Of a stretch of 64,000 nucleotides of DNA, positions 16,899-27,936 are shown one piece after another. Within the stretch, counting starts at the first letter, position 1. Each line of letters opens with the position of its first letter. Origin of the DNA: Marinobacterium lutimaris (lineage in GTDB: Bacteria; Pseudomonadota; Gammaproteobacteria; Pseudomonadales; Balneatricaceae); contig NZ_FNVQ01000005.1 of the NCBI RefSeq assembly GCF_900108065.1, positions 186,001 through 250,000 of the forward strand, given 5' to 3'. The notes below the pieces were generated by a model that worked only from the letters and a program-made list of their open reading frames with translations, searched no databases and was not told the DNA's origin. The position numbers and the translations under genes are program-made.

Positions 16899-18020
16899 TT
16901 ACTCTTCGCAAGAGATATATTCTTCGACTTCGAGATCGAAGCCCGAAATTGCATTGAACTTCATCGGCGAGCTGAGCAGGCGCATCTTGCCCACGCCCAG
17001 TTCACGCAGAATCTGTGAGCCCGTACCCACCTGCAGATAAGCCCCAGATGCACTGACGGTTACCTTGGAGTGTTTTCTCGGGCTGGTGGTGAGACCCTGA
17101 AGGGCATCACCGAGATCGACCCGCTGACCGGAATCGATCAGGATCACAACACCCTTGCCTTCCTGAGCTACACGCTCAAGGGCACGGCGCATGGTCCATT
17201 TTTTCTCTTCGCCGGGCACCATGCCACCGACCACATCACGCAGCACTTCGCCACGGATATGCACACGCACCAGCGTCGGCTCTTCCGGGGTGATCTCGCC
17301 CTGGTACAGCGCCAGGTGGCTGCAGTTCTGGATCTCGTCACGGTAAACCGCGTATTTGAACTCGCCGTACTCGGTTTCCAGCACGCCTTCGTCGGCACGT
17401 TCAACGGTATGCTCGTTCATGGCACGGTAGTGGATCAGATCGGCGATGGTGCCGATCTTCAGGCCGTGCTTGGCAGCGAATTTTTCCAGGTCCGGACGAC
17501 GCGCCATGCTGCCGTCTTCGTTCATCACCTCAACGATGGCTGCCGCCGGCGTCAGGCCTGCCAGGCGCGCCAGGTCGCAACCGGCTTCGGTGTGGCCGGC
17601 ACGGCTCAGCACGCCGCCGGGCTGCGCCATCAGCGGGAAGATGTGACCCGGCTGAACGATATCTTCCGGCTTGGCATCATGACGCACGGCAACACGCACG
17701 GTGTGCGCACGGTCCGCCGCAGATATACCGGTGGTCACGCCGTTGGCCGCTTCGATCGACAGCGTAAAGTTGGTGGAGAAAGCCGCACCGTTGCTCTGCA
17801 CCATCAGCGGCAGCTTGAGCTGTTCGCAGCGCTCGCGGGTCAGCGTCAGGCAGATCAGGCCGCGGGCGTGGGTAGCGAAGAAGTTGATATCTTCGGCACG
17901 CACCATCTCGGCGGCGATGATCAGGTCGCCTTCGTTCTCGCGGTCTTCGTCGTCCATCAGGATAACCATCTTGCCCTGACGGATATCCTCGATAATCTCT
18001 TCAGTGGTGTTCAGTTGCAT
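16899..18020 (-). CDS. ribB: 3,4-dihydroxy-2-butanone-4-phosphate synthase fused to a degenerate GTP cyclohydrolase II domain
   Basis: A 373-residue two-domain protein. The N-terminal RibB domain (about 1-200) has the active-site block [10 protein letters not shown] and the [13 protein letters not shown] motif, and should be active on ribulose 5-phosphate. The C-terminal RibA-like domain (about 205-373) is aligned by position but lacks the zinc cysteines: where RibA has HSECLTGD and CDCG, this has [13 protein letters not shown]. It is therefore unlikely to act on GTP. An intact ribA at 13638-14261 supplies that step. The degenerate tail may be structural or regulatory. Confidence 0.93.
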   Translation of the reverse strand: MQLNTTEEIIEDIRQGKMVILMDDEDRENEGDLIIAAEMVRAEDINFFATHARGLICLTLTRERCEQLKLPLMVQSNGAAFSTNFTLSIEAANGVTTGISAADRAHTVRVAVRHDAKPEDIVQPGHIFPLMAQPGGVLSRAGHTEAGCDLARLAGLTPAAAIVEVMNEDGSMARRPDLEKFAAKHGLKIGTIADLIHYRAMNEHTVERADEGVLETEYGEFKYAVYRDEIQNCSHLALYQGEITPEEPTLVRVHIRGEVLRDVVGGMVPGEEKKWTMRRALERVAQEGKGVVILIDSGQRVDLGDALQGLTTSPRKHSKVTVSASGAYLQVGTGSQILRELGVGKMRLLSSPMKFNAISGFDLEVEEYISCEE

Positions 18021-18036
18021 ACTTATCTCCAGCGCC

Positions 18037-18699
18037 CTAGCGACGCATGAATCCGGCCGCAGCCAGCTTGTTCATTGTCAGCCCTTCGCCCGGCTCAGCA
18101 TCGCTGTCGGAGGCGCCCATCAGGCGTTCCAGGTAGCGTGCAATGAGATCCACTTCCAGGTGGACCCAGCGGCCCTGGCGATAGCTATCGATAATGGTTT
18201 CCTGCGCCGTATGTGGCACGATATTGAGGCCGAAATCCGCGCCGTTCACACTGTTGACGGTAAGACTCACGCCATCAATGGTGATCGAGCCCTTGGCTGC
18301 GATGTAGCGCTGCAGCGACTTCGGCGCCTGGATCGTCAGCCGCACGGAGCGGGCATCGTCGTGACGATCCACGATCTGGCCCAGGCCATCCACGTGACCG
18401 CTGACGATATGCCCGCCAAAACGGCTCACCGGCATCATCGCCTTTTCCAGGTTGACCTTCTCACCCACGCTCATATCCGGAAAGCGGCTGTGCGCCAGGG
18501 TTTCCTTGGACACATCGGCCACAAAGCCATCACCGGGCAGTTCCACGGCGGTCAGGCAGATGCCGTTGGTGGCGATACTGTCACCCAGTTTTACATCACC
18601 GAGGTCCAGCTCGCCGGTGCGCACACGCACGCGCATATCGCCATCAATCATGCGGATATCGGCAATTTCACCAATCGCTTCAATAATGCCGGTAAACAT
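18037..18699 (-). CDS. ribE: Riboflavin synthase alpha chain
   Basis: A 220-residue enzyme (EC 2.5.1.9) that dismutates two lumazine molecules into riboflavin. It has two lumazine-binding repeats: the first begins MFTGIIEAIG and includes GDSIATNGICLT, the second includes GSITIDGVSLTVN. The VSKETL and NIVPHTAQET segments are typical. The start overlaps the ribD stop by one base. In some species this gene is called ribC. Confidence 0.94.
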   Translation of the reverse strand: MFTGIIEAIGEIADIRMIDGDMRVRVRTGELDLGDVKLGDSIATNGICLTAVELPGDGFVADVSKETLAHSRFPDMSVGEKVNLEKAMMPVSRFGGHIVSGHVDGLGQIVDRHDDARSVRLTIQAPKSLQRYIAAKGSITIDGVSLTVNSVNGADFGLNIVPHTAQETIIDSYRQGRWVHLEVDLIARYLERLMGASDSDAEPGEGLTMNKLAAAGFMRR

Positions 18700-19838
18700 C
18701 AGTTATCAGACTCCTCGACGCCGGCCAGTTTCCAGTTCAGTCGCAGATCCTGGCCCAGGTGGCGTACCTCGTCCAGTACCAGCGGGATCTGCTGGTCCAT
18801 ACGTTCCAGCGGTAGCTGCAGCAAAGGCCTGGCGCTGCTGCCGAGCAGCTTGGGCGCCATGTACACCACCAGTTCGTTCACCAGACCTGCGCCGACAAAA
18901 GCGCCAGCCAGTGTCGCGCCGCACTCAACCAGCAGTTCGTTACACTGTTCATGTTGCGCCAGCCACTCAAGGATAGCGCCCAGATCCAGGCGCTCACCGT
19001 CTTCACGCACCTGAACTTCCGCCCCGGCTTCCTTGAGTGCGTTGATTCTCGCCTCATCGGAACTCAGGGTCATCACCAGCGTACGCCCGGGCTGACGCAG
19101 AATCTTAGCTGTCAGCGGCAGACGCAGGTGTGTATCCAGCACCACGCGCAGCGGCTGGCGTTTCACGATCTCGGCGGCGTTCTCCACACCGAGCTCGTTT
19201 TCCCTCAGCGTCAGCGAGGAATCGTCCAGCAGCACGGAATCGATACCGGTCAGGATCGCCGAGCTGCGCGCGCGCAGGCGCTGCACATCGGCACGGGCGG
19301 CGCTGCCGGTGATCCACTGAGACTCGCCACTGGCCATGGCGGTACGGCCATCGGCACTCATCGCCAGCTTGGCGCGGACATAGGGCAGGCCCTTTTCCAT
19401 ACGCCGGATAAAACCGGGGTTCAGCTGTTGGGCTTCGGTCTCCATCAGCCCGCTGGCAACCTCGATACCCGCCTGGCGCAGACGCTCCAGCCCCCGGCCG
19501 GCAACGGCGGGGTTTGGATCGACCATGGCGCAGACCATACGGGAGATGCCCGCCTCAACCAGCGCCTCGGCGCAGGGAGGGGTACGGCCGTAATGGCTGC
19601 AGGGTTCCAGCGTGACATAAGCGGTAGCGCCACGGACCTGGTCGCCGGCCTGTTTCAGCGCGTTGACCTCGGCGTGGCCCTCACCGGCACGGACATGGTA
19701 GCCCTCGCCGATAATCTCGCCCTCTTTCACCAGCACGCAGCCCACGCGGGGATTCGGGTCGGTGGTAAACAGACCCCGGCGTGCCAGCGCGATGGCGCGG
19801 CCCATAAATTGATGATCGAGTGAGGAGAAACCGGACAT
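18699..19838 (-). CDS. ribD: Bifunctional pyrimidine deaminase/reductase RibD
   Basis: A 379-residue two-domain enzyme for the second and third steps of riboflavin synthesis. The N-terminal cytidine-deaminase domain (about 1-150) has zinc motifs HAEVNAL and CSHYGRTPPCAE. The C-terminal reductase domain (about 155-375) has the NADPH-binding ECGATLAGAF block. It lies 5 bp after nrdR. Both domains appear intact. Confidence 0.95.
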   Translation of the reverse strand: MSGFSSLDHQFMGRAIALARRGLFTTDPNPRVGCVLVKEGEIIGEGYHVRAGEGHAEVNALKQAGDQVRGATAYVTLEPCSHYGRTPPCAEALVEAGISRMVCAMVDPNPAVAGRGLERLRQAGIEVASGLMETEAQQLNPGFIRRMEKGLPYVRAKLAMSADGRTAMASGESQWITGSAARADVQRLRARSSAILTGIDSVLLDDSSLTLRENELGVENAAEIVKRQPLRVVLDTHLRLPLTAKILRQPGRTLVMTLSSDEARINALKEAGAEVQVREDGERLDLGAILEWLAQHEQCNELLVECGATLAGAFVGAGLVNELVVYMAPKLLGSSARPLLQLPLERMDQQIPLVLDEVRHLGQDLRLNWKLAGVEESDN

Positions 19839-19843
19839 AGGCT

Positions 19844-20329
19844 TTAAGACTCCGCCTGCCCGTTGCCATTCGCTTCCGCGTTGGCGGAGAGACGTTCGAT
19901 CTCTTCCTTGAACTCGTTAATATCCTGGAAACTGCGGTAAACGGACGCAAAGCGCACATAGGCGACCTGGTCGAGCTTGCGCAGCTCTTCCATAACGATC
20001 TCGCCCACTTCACGGGAGGGAAGTTCACGCTCGCCGGTGGCGCGCAGTTTCAGTTTGATTCGGGTAATGCAGGCTTCTACAGCCTCGATGCCAACCGGGC
20101 GTTTCTCCAGCGCACGCTGAATGCCGCCACGCAGTTTGGCCTCGTCGAAGGGTTGCCGGGTGCCGTCACCTTTAATGACGCGGGGCATGACGAGTTCTGC
20201 TTCTTCGAAGGTGGTAAAGCGCTCGTGGCACTTAACGCATTCACGCCGTCTGCGCACCTGCTGTCCCTCGGACACCAGTCGCGAGTCGACAACCTTGGTA
20301 TCACTTGCGCCACAGAAGGGACAATGCAT
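19844..20329 (-). CDS. nrdR: Transcriptional repressor NrdR
   Basis: A 161-residue repressor of ribonucleotide reductase genes. The N-terminal zinc ribbon (MHCPFCG ... CVKCHERF) is followed by an ATP-cone domain ([23 protein letters not shown]). It senses dATP/ATP and binds NrdR boxes at nrd promoters; I see no NrdR box pair in the window. It is the first gene of the riboflavin operon, a conserved arrangement. Confidence 0.95.
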   Translation of the reverse strand: MHCPFCGASDTKVVDSRLVSEGQQVRRRRECVKCHERFTTFEEAELVMPRVIKGDGTRQPFDEAKLRGGIQRALEKRPVGIEAVEACITRIKLKLRATGERELPSREVGEIVMEELRKLDQVAYVRFASVYRSFQDINEFKEEIERLSANAEANGNGQAES

Positions 20330-20427
20330 CCTCAGCCTCGAATAAAGAGCGTCGGTCCAGAAGACCGGAAAGAAAAGAGCGTTTTAAATTTTTCACAGCG
20401 CTTTTTGCCAAGCGCCAGATAAAGCAA

Positions 20428-20452
20428 ACGGGGCGGTTTAAAACCGCCCCGC
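20428..20452 (-). terminator. Terminator downstream of glyA
   Basis: CGGGGCGGTTT and AAACCGCCCCG form an 11-bp near-perfect palindrome. On the minus strand, the direction of glyA, it is followed by GTTTGCTTT, a moderate T-rich tail. Confidence 0.7.
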
Positions 20453-20529
20453 TATTCTAGGGAGGCAGGAACCAACTTTCCAGCCTCCGCAGCCAGGGTT
20501 TTACCCCTGGGCGTCGTTTATATCCGGTT

Positions 20530-21786
20530 TTACTTGTAAACCGGGAAACGTGCGCAGATATCGACAACCTTGGCCTTGACCGCTTCGATCACTTCCTCGT
20601 TGTTGATATCTTCCAGAACGTCGCAGATCCAGCCGGTCAGTTCGGTCACTTCAGCTTCCTTGAAGCCGCGACGGGTAACCGCCGGAGTACCGATACGCAG
20701 ACCGGAGGTAACGAATGGTGAACGCGGATCGTTCGGGACAGCGTTCTTGTTCACGGTGATGTTGGCGCGACCCAGGGCAGCGTCCGCATCCTTACCGGTG
20801 ATGTCCTTGCTGACCAGGTCAACCAGGAACAGGTGATCTTCGGTACCGCCGGAAACGATATCGATACCGCGCTCCAGGAACACCTTGACCATCGCCTTGG
20901 CGTTTTTAACGACCTGAGCCTGGTACTCTTTCCACTCCGGCTCCATCGCTTCTTTGAAACAAACCGCCTTGGCCGCAACGATGTGCATCAGCGGGCCGCC
21001 CTGAGATTCAGGGAATACAGCGAAGTTCAGCTTCTTCTGCAGCTCTTCATCGGCACGGGCAGACAGGATCAGACCACCACGCGGGCCACCCAGGGTTTTG
21101 TGGGTAGTGGTAGTAACGACGTCAGCGTACTGCATCGGAGACGGGTACTGACCGGCAGCAACCAGACCGGCAACGTGCGCCATATCGACAAACAGGTAAG
21201 CACCGACCTTGTCAGCGATCTCGCGGAACTTGGCCCAGTCGATGATCATGGAGTAGGCAGAGAAGCCCGCAACGATCATCTTCGGCTTGTGCTCCAGCGC
21301 CAGACGCTCAACTTCGGCGTAATCGATTTCGCCGGTTTCCGGGTTCAGACCGTACTGTACAGCGTTGTAGATACGACCAGAGAAGGAAACAGACGCGCCG
21401 TGGGTCAGGTGACCACCGTGGGCCAGGCTCATACCCAGAACGGTATCGCCCGGCTTGCACAGCGCCATGTAGACAGCGGCGTTAGCCTGGGAACCGGAGT
21501 GCGGCTGAACGTTGGCGAAAGTTGCGCCAAACAGCTCTTTGGCACGGTCGATAGCCAGGTTCTCAACGATGTCGACGTATTCGCAGCCACCGTAGTAACG
21601 TTTGGCCGGATAGCCTTCCGCGTATTTGTTGGTCAGCGCGGAACCCTGAGCTTCCATTACACGCGGGCTGGTGTAGTTTTCGGAAGCGATCAGCTCGATG
21701 TGCTCCTCCTGGCGGGTCACCTCGGACTGCATCGCGTCCCAGAGATCCTTGTCGAAGCTGGCGATAGACATATCTTTGCTAAACAT
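20530..21786 (-). CDS. glyA: Serine hydroxymethyltransferase
   Basis: A 418-residue PLP enzyme (EC 2.1.2.1) converting serine and tetrahydrofolate to glycine and methylene-THF. The ATG at 21786 gives the family-standard N terminus ([16 protein letters not shown]) with GGGGA upstream; the frame extends to 21909 but that part covers the likely promoter. The PLP-lysine motif is [14 protein letters not shown]. The conserved [10 protein letters not shown] block and [10 protein letters not shown] are present. It is monocistronic, with a TATAAT box about 92 bp upstream. Confidence 0.96.
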   Translation of the reverse strand: MFSKDMSIASFDKDLWDAMQSEVTRQEEHIELIASENYTSPRVMEAQGSALTNKYAEGYPAKRYYGGCEYVDIVENLAIDRAKELFGATFANVQPHSGSQANAAVYMALCKPGDTVLGMSLAHGGHLTHGASVSFSGRIYNAVQYGLNPETGEIDYAEVERLALEHKPKMIVAGFSAYSMIIDWAKFREIADKVGAYLFVDMAHVAGLVAAGQYPSPMQYADVVTTTTHKTLGGPRGGLILSARADEELQKKLNFAVFPESQGGPLMHIVAAKAVCFKEAMEPEWKEYQAQVVKNAKAMVKVFLERGIDIVSGGTEDHLFLVDLVSKDITGKDADAALGRANITVNKNAVPNDPRSPFVTSGLRIGTPAVTRRGFKEAEVTELTGWICDVLEDINNEEVIEAVKAKVVDICARFPVYK

Positions 21787-21877
21787 TACTGTCCCCTGAT
21801 TGAGCAACGTCGTCGGCAGCGACCGGTCATTGGCGAAAAGCGAAACCGATGGGGCCAACTGCCGTGAAAAGGCCAGC

Positions 21878-21883
21878 ATTATA
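21878..21883 (-). promoter_or_regulatory. glyA -10 box
   Basis: A perfect TATAAT on the minus strand (plus ATTATA), preceded by TTTTTCGAC, about 92 bp upstream of the glyA ATG. The -35 region (TGCCCA with 17-bp spacing) is poor, suggesting an activator or other control. Confidence 0.5.
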
Positions 21884-21968
21884 GTCGAAAAAGCACTCGC
21901 TGGGCACATGAAATAGCGTCAGGCGGGCTGGAACAGGTTTCATATTCGGTGCAGCCAACCCACAAGCT

Positions 21969-22004
21969 AAAACGGCCCGCCCCCAACGAACGGGAAGCGG
22001 GCCG
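21969..22004 (-). terminator. Terminator downstream of hsp20
   Basis: CGGCCCGC (21973-21980) and GCGGGCCG (21997-22004) form a perfect 8-bp stem. It is followed on the minus strand by TTTTAG, 54 bp after the Hsp20 stop. Confidence 0.8.
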
Positions 22005-22057
22005 CCGGACATGCTGAACGCCTGTTATTCGCAGCGATTCACCGTCTTAAACGGGAT

Positions 22058-22480
22058 TCACTCAACCGCGATATTCACGCCCTCTTTTTCCTGTGGCGCT
22101 CGCTTAGGCAGCGTCAGTGACAGCACGCCGTCGTTGAAGCTGGCTTTCACCGCCGCCGGGTCCACATCCGAACCGATACTGAGCTGGCGGATAAACTGGC
22201 CGACATGACGTTCCTGGCGGATCAGCTTGCCGTCTTTCTCTTCCTTGTCCTCTTTACGGGTTTCCCCGCGTACGCTGAGCACACCGTTTTCCAGGCTGAC
22301 ACTGATATCCTCTTTCTTGACGCCGGGCAGATCCACATTGACGGTATAGGCACCATCACTTTCATGTACATCGATCGCCGGCACCTTTTCGCCATTCTCC
22401 CGAACGCTAAGCGGCCGGAAGAAATCGTTGAGGAAGGTATCGTCAAACAGGCTGTTAAAGCGGGTTAGATTGCGGCTCAT
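22058..22480 (-). CDS. Hsp20/alpha-crystallin small heat-shock protein
   Basis: A 140-residue ATP-independent holdase chaperone. The alpha-crystallin domain (about 38-130) has VDLPGVKKEDISVSLENGVL and the conserved GVLSLTLPK motif. The C-terminal VNIAVE contains an I-x-V type tail near the end, used for oligomer assembly. GGGGGTGAT precedes the ATG. It is monocistronic, with its own promoter-like element upstream and a terminator downstream. Confidence 0.93.
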   Translation of the reverse strand: MSRNLTRFNSLFDDTFLNDFFRPLSVRENGEKVPAIDVHESDGAYTVNVDLPGVKKEDISVSLENGVLSVRGETRKEDKEEKDGKLIRQERHVGQFIRQLSIGSDVDPAAVKASFNDGVLSLTLPKRAPQEKEGVNIAVE

Positions 22481-22564
22481 AAGATCACCCCCTTTTTCAT
22501 TTTATTTTCAGGTTAGGGGCGGCGGATTCGGTTGCAGAATCACAACCACCCGATCTCCAATCTG

Positions 22565-22593
22565 AATATAGAAAGCGGAATGAGCTGCTTCAA
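22565..22593 (-). promoter_or_regulatory. Candidate hsp20 promoter
   Basis: Minus strand TTGAAG (22588-22593), 17-bp spacer, TATATT (22565-22570). TTTGAA overlaps the same site and resembles a sigma-32 -35 box, but no good CCCCAT -10 follows. A sigma-70 reading is therefore favoured. Confidence 0.45.
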
Positions 22594-22623
22594 ATACCGG
22601 TATTGACCGGGGACAACACTGGC

Positions 22624-23966
22624 TCAGATTCTTCCTGCACGCTTCAGCGCGAGGTATTCCTGGATCAGCGCGACATGCATCTGCTGGGGCGGCGAGTCGA
22701 CTACCATCACGCCCCGCGCCTTAAGCTGGGCGATCAGATCTGCACGCTGTTCGCGGTAGAGCTCGCGGGCACAGTGGTCGAGCGCAGCCTGATAGCCCGG
22801 CTCCTCTTCCAGCTCGCGATCGAGAAAACTCTCACGCAGGCAGGCCACCATCACCAGGTGCTTGCGGCCAAGTATCCGCGCCGCCAGCTGCAGCTCTTCG
22901 CTGTCGTCATCACGCATGTTGGAGACGATCACCACCAGTGCGCGCTTCTGCTGTTTCAGCATCAACGCCTCGGCGGCCTGGCTCAGATCGCTGGCCTCGG
23001 TGCTGCTCTGGATATCGTAAAGCTGGTTCAGCAGCCGGTTGATCCCCTGGCGCCCTTTCACCGGGCTGACCCAGCGATTGCTGCCGGCAAAGCCGAGCAC
23101 ACCCACCGAATCGCCCATCCCCAGCGCCATGTAAGCGGTCAGCAGCAGCGCATTGAGGGAGTGATCGAAATGGCTCAGCTCGCCATCGAGCGCACGCATG
23201 CGACGCCCGGTATCGAGCATGAACAGCACCTCCTGGTCACGCTCATCCTGATACTCGCGGGAGATCAGTTTCTGCTGCCGCGCCGTGGCTTTCCAGTCGA
23301 TCTGACGGATCTCATCGCCGCGCTGGTACTCGCGTAGCTGGCGAAACTCCAGGCCGGAACCGCGCCTCTGGGTAAGATGTGCGCCCAGGTGCGCAACGCG
23401 CTGTTCATCATCAAGAAAGTCCATGCCGCTGAGCGCCATGAAGTTGGGATAGACCTTTACCGACTGCTCCGCCTCGATATGCAGCTGCCGGCGCCAGAGC
23501 CCCAGCGGCGATTGCACCCTGAGTTCGATGGCACCGAAATGCGCATCGCCGCGCTGCACCGGCCGCACCTGGTATTCAACAATCAGGCTGGTATCGGCGG
23601 GCAGATCCAGCTGCGCCGGCAGCTGCTCGCAGCTCAGTGCATCGGGATAGCGGTCGGTATATTCCAGGCGCAGATCGCGTCGCCCCGGGTTTTCAAAACG
23701 CAGGCGAATCGTTGCCGGGCTGCCCAGCGCAAGATTACCCGGCAACTGACGCCCGGCGTCGGGCATCCTGCCGGTGTAGAGCGCCAGCGCATCCAGTGCC
23801 GCCGCAACCGCTGCCAGCACAAACAGGCCCCACCAGAGGTAGGCGAGCCAGGACGGCGCCACTGTGGATAAAACCCGCAGCAGCGCCAACCCCAGGCCCA
23901 GCCCGAGGAAAATCAGCAGGTATTTGAAAAGCCCACGGTCGGGGAGCAGATTCAGAACCGGGAATC

Positions 23967-23970
<4 letters not shown>
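22624..23970 (-). CDS. DUF58 domain protein (MoxR-associated, vWA-like)
   Basis: A 448-residue protein with two N-terminal membrane segments (about 12-32 and 36-55) and a soluble domain. The DUF58 core is RRGSGLEFRQLREYQRGDEI followed by QIDWKATARQ. A von Willebrand-type fold follows, but its metal site reads DTGRRM instead of DxSxS, so the MIDAS looks degenerate. It partners MoxR ATPases in many bacteria. It is the last gene of the seven-gene operon and its start overlaps the moxR stop. The function is unknown beyond a MoxR-linked role in envelope protein maturation or stress, which is inference. Confidence 0.85.
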
Positions 23971-24985
<1,015 letters not shown>

Positions 24986-24989
<4 letters not shown>

Positions 24990-26332
24990 AACTGATTCCT
25001 GATTTTGATAAGTAATTTCACCGTTTCGACCAGCTCCTGCTGGGTGTACTGCCCCGCTTCGGTCATGACGCGGGACACCTCGTCACTGGTCACCTCCGCG
25101 CGATCGGCAATCAGCCCGTACTGGGCAGAGTCGTTCAGCTGGTCAAAGCCAGCGTGATAGCGGCTGGCGCGCTTCAGTACCTGCCGACGCAACGGCCCCA
25201 GCAGATGATCGAACTGACGATGCTGCTGATGGAAGCGGGCCACCGCCTCCACATGCTCTCCCAGTGCACGCCGCTCGCCGCCATGTGTCACCTGCAGAGG
25301 ACCAAAGCGCCTGGCCCTGGCCAACGCCCAGAGCAGCAGCATCAGCAAGATAATCAGTGCTGGTTCACGCGCCTGCTGCCAGATCAGCTGATTCAATGTC
25401 GGCCATTGGGTATAGCGCTGGATATAAAGACGATCGGCATCGGCCACCAGCCAGCGCAGCAGCGCTGCATGGTCAAACAGGCCAATATCATCGTTGGACC
25501 AGATGCTGGCATCGCTGACGACGCTGACCTGGCCAAGGCCAAGGTGGAAGTTCATCAGATCCACCCGCTCACCGGCCAGGGACTCGGCCCTCAGGTCCAG
25601 CCGGTAGTTGGCGGTAGCCCAATCAGGATCCTGCAGCAACGAATAGTGTGAGTAGATCAGACTTTGAAGCGACTCGTTGCCGGGCATCTGAAGACGGCTG
25701 ATATTAGGTTCATCGGCCTGCTCTTCCCGCTGATCGAGAAGGTAGCGCACCTCTTCGGTGGGAGTGCGCTGGTGTTCATCGGCGGCATTGTCCAGCAGGC
25801 TCGGATCCTGTGCTGCCTGCTCCAGGGCGGCATTCAGTTGCTCAAGCGCTGTTTCTGGCGGCTGTTCGGCTGCGTCGCTATCCTCGACCGACTCTTCGGA
25901 GTCGTCCTCGGAGTAGTCCGAAGCATCATCATCGTACCGGCTGTCGTAGGTTGCACTGCCTATGCCCAGCAACTCTTCCAGCGGCCCATCGCTCAATGCA
26001 GGCGTGTACTGCCAGATCAGATGCCCGCCACCGCTGACCCAGTCAAGCAATCGGTGCGCCTTGTCCGGACGCGTTTCCAGATAGGAGACATCGGTCAGCA
26101 GCAGTGCATCTGTAGCATCAAGCTCGTCCACTTCCACCGGATAGACCTTGTGCTCGACACTGATGCCCTGCTCTTCGATAAAGCGCCCAGCGGCAAAATA
26201 AGCGTTGCGAAGCACCTCCGCAGTGGGGCCCTGATTGACCAGCCGCTCAACCCTATGCAGTTTGCTGAACAGCAGCAGGACGAGCAGCGCCAGCAGCAGG
26301 ATCACCAGAATCCGCACGACCATTCGGTTCAT
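24986..26332 (-). CDS. DUF4350 domain protein, two membrane anchors
   Basis: A 448-residue protein with an N-terminal membrane helix (about 5-22, VRILVILLLALLVLLLFS) and a second near 330 (EPALIILLMLLLWALA). The region between them would be periplasmic and resembles a DUF4350/GldG-type domain (GGGHLIWQY near residue 110), with an acidic Asp/Glu/Ser-rich insert around 130-160. The ATG at 26332 overlaps the upstream stop; the frame extends to 26419 but is not used. The function is unknown. Confidence 0.75.
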
Positions 26333-27936
26333 ACGGCCAGTACCTCCCTGAGCTCGCGGTACAGGCGCTCGGCCTGCTGCCGGTCTGGCGCCTGATGGGC
26401 GTAGGCCAGGCGCAGCCAAAGCCGGGTCAGTTCGTCAAAGCGGCTATCCACATTGAGTTCCGCGCGGGAACGGACGGCCGCCGCACACTCCAGCTCGGTA
26501 TACCAGGATTCCAGCGGCACCCGTCGCGCATCCACCAGCAGATGCAGGATGTGGCGATAGATCAGCGATACGGCCAAACGCATATCGCCCTGTTCAAAAG
26601 CGCGGGTAATGGCTGCATCCATATCCTCGGGCAGGCTGTCTGCCGAGATCTCCATCCCCATGATGACCCTCGGCCCGGCCACCGGCTGCGGCGGCTTATA
26701 CTCGGGCCCGTTATAGGCTTTCAGATGCTTGACCAGCGCCCTGGTCAACAGGAACAGCAGCAGGCCCAGCGCTGCCCAAAGGAGCACCTCGACCAGCTGA
26801 AACAGCCACCCCAGGTTCATCTGATCCATCCAGCGGGCGAGATCGGCGAGCCACTCCCAGCCCTCCAGCGACTCAGGTTCTGGCACCTCGGTGGGTTTAT
26901 CCTTCCACTCCCACTCTTCCACCTGTTTCTCGATCACGAAGGGTGGCGTTTCCAGAATCTGGCGAATCTCTTCCCTGGCCTGCTCTGCACCTGCCGCCTC
27001 AGTGCTGTAGACGCTGGCCTCTGCCGGCGTGGCCGCAAGCGGCGACAGCAACCCAAGTCCGACCCATGCAGCCAGAGCCAGGCCGAGAACATTCGCAGAG
27101 TCTGAGGCCGCCGGCTTGGCGCTATTTTTGGCTTCAGCCTGTTCGGCAGACTTTGCCTCAACACCGGCCTCAACACCGGCCTCAATACCTGTATCAACGT
27201 CGCTGCGGCGGCGATGGCTTTCACGGAACAGCAGCTCCAGGTCCCAGGCCTCCAGTTCGATGCGGCGGTTCAGATACAGCGAAAAACCACAGCCGAGATA
27301 AAACGGGGCGACCAGGCTCATACCCAGCAGCATGCCCAGGTTAGAAAGATGAGCGTAAACCCCGGCATCGACACTGAGGAAAAGATCGGGATCGATGTCG
27401 ATGTAACTGCCGGCGAAAGCGACCAGCGCCAGCACGATACTAATTGGCACCAGCAACTCGAGATGCACCATCACCAGAGTCAGCCAGGAAGCGGCTCTGC
27501 CGCATCCCGGGTTCAGCGCAGCGCAGCGCTTGGCTCGGGCAGCGCCCTTCTGCTGCTCCAGCACGGTGACGGCCAGGTTGAACGAACGCCGCATATCGGC
27601 GCGGCGCCAGAGCAGCGCCGCAAGCATATCGAAGCGATAGAGTCGCAGCAGACTGCGCCAGTTAAACAGTCCGGTTGGCCGTTCGTTGAAGATATAACGG
27701 CTGAGCATCAGCAACGGCAGCCGGTCCAGCAGCGGCTTGCACCACCAGAGACCCAGCATCGCCCAGGCGGGGCTGTCATACAGCACGAGATTCAATAGCC
27801 CGTAAAGCAGCAGCGCCGGCAGCATCCAGGCAAGCAGCAACGGCCGGTACCAGCGCCGCGCCATCAGCACACCGATATCCAGCGCCTGCCAGGAGCTTCT
27901 GACCCGGGTTTTCAGCTGCAGCTCATTCAGGTTCAC
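26329..27936 (-). CDS. DUF4129 domain membrane protein
   Basis: A 535-residue multi-spanning protein. The start is GTG at 27936 with GGGAG upstream, overlapping the SpoIIM-like gene by 14 bases. Helices occur near 35-70, 150-230, 285-305 and 380-400. The C-terminal 120 residues match the DUF4129 pattern (AFEQGDMRLAVSLIYRHILHLL, with the trailing ESWYTELE and LTRLWLRLAYA). Between them, EAGVEAGVEA repeats and a cytoplasmic acidic/Trp-rich stretch (EEWEWKDKP) occur. The DUF4129 C-terminus is common next to MoxR genes; its role is unknown. Confidence 0.75.
   Translation of the reverse strand: MNLNELQLKTRVRSSWQALDIGVLMARRWYRPLLLAWMLPALLLYGLLNLVLYDSPAWAMLGLWWCKPLLDRLPLLMLSRYIFNERPTGLFNWRSLLRLYRFDMLAALLWRRADMRRSFNLAVTVLEQQKGAARAKRCAALNPGCGRAASWLTLVMVHLELLVPISIVLALVAFAGSYIDIDPDLFLSVDAGVYAHLSNLGMLLGMSLVAPFYLGCGFSLYLNRRIELEAWDLELLFRESHRRRSDVDTGIEAGVEAGVEAKSAEQAEAKNSAKPAASDSANVLGLALAAWVGLGLLSPLAATPAEASVYSTEAAGAEQAREEIRQILETPPFVIEKQVEEWEWKDKPTEVPEPESLEGWEWLADLARWMDQMNLGWLFQLVEVLLWAALGLLLFLLTRALVKHLKAYNGPEYKPPQPVAGPRVIMGMEISADSLPEDMDAAITRAFEQGDMRLAVSLIYRHILHLLVDARRVPLESWYTELECAAAVRSRAELNVDSRFDELTRLWLRLAYAHQAPDRQQAERLYRELREVLAV

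Noticed and set aside
17070-18050. 326-codon frame opposite ribBA.
   Set aside because: Composition is His/Arg/Gln-rich as expected of an antisense frame; no domain.
20330-20529. Possible FMN riboswitch upstream of the rib operon.
   Set aside because: I could not find the conserved RFN sequence elements, and the operon starts with nrdR as usual.
21787-22057. Glycine riboswitch upstream of glyA.
   Set aside because: No paired aptamer-like conserved segments seen; only a -10 box and the neighbouring terminator.
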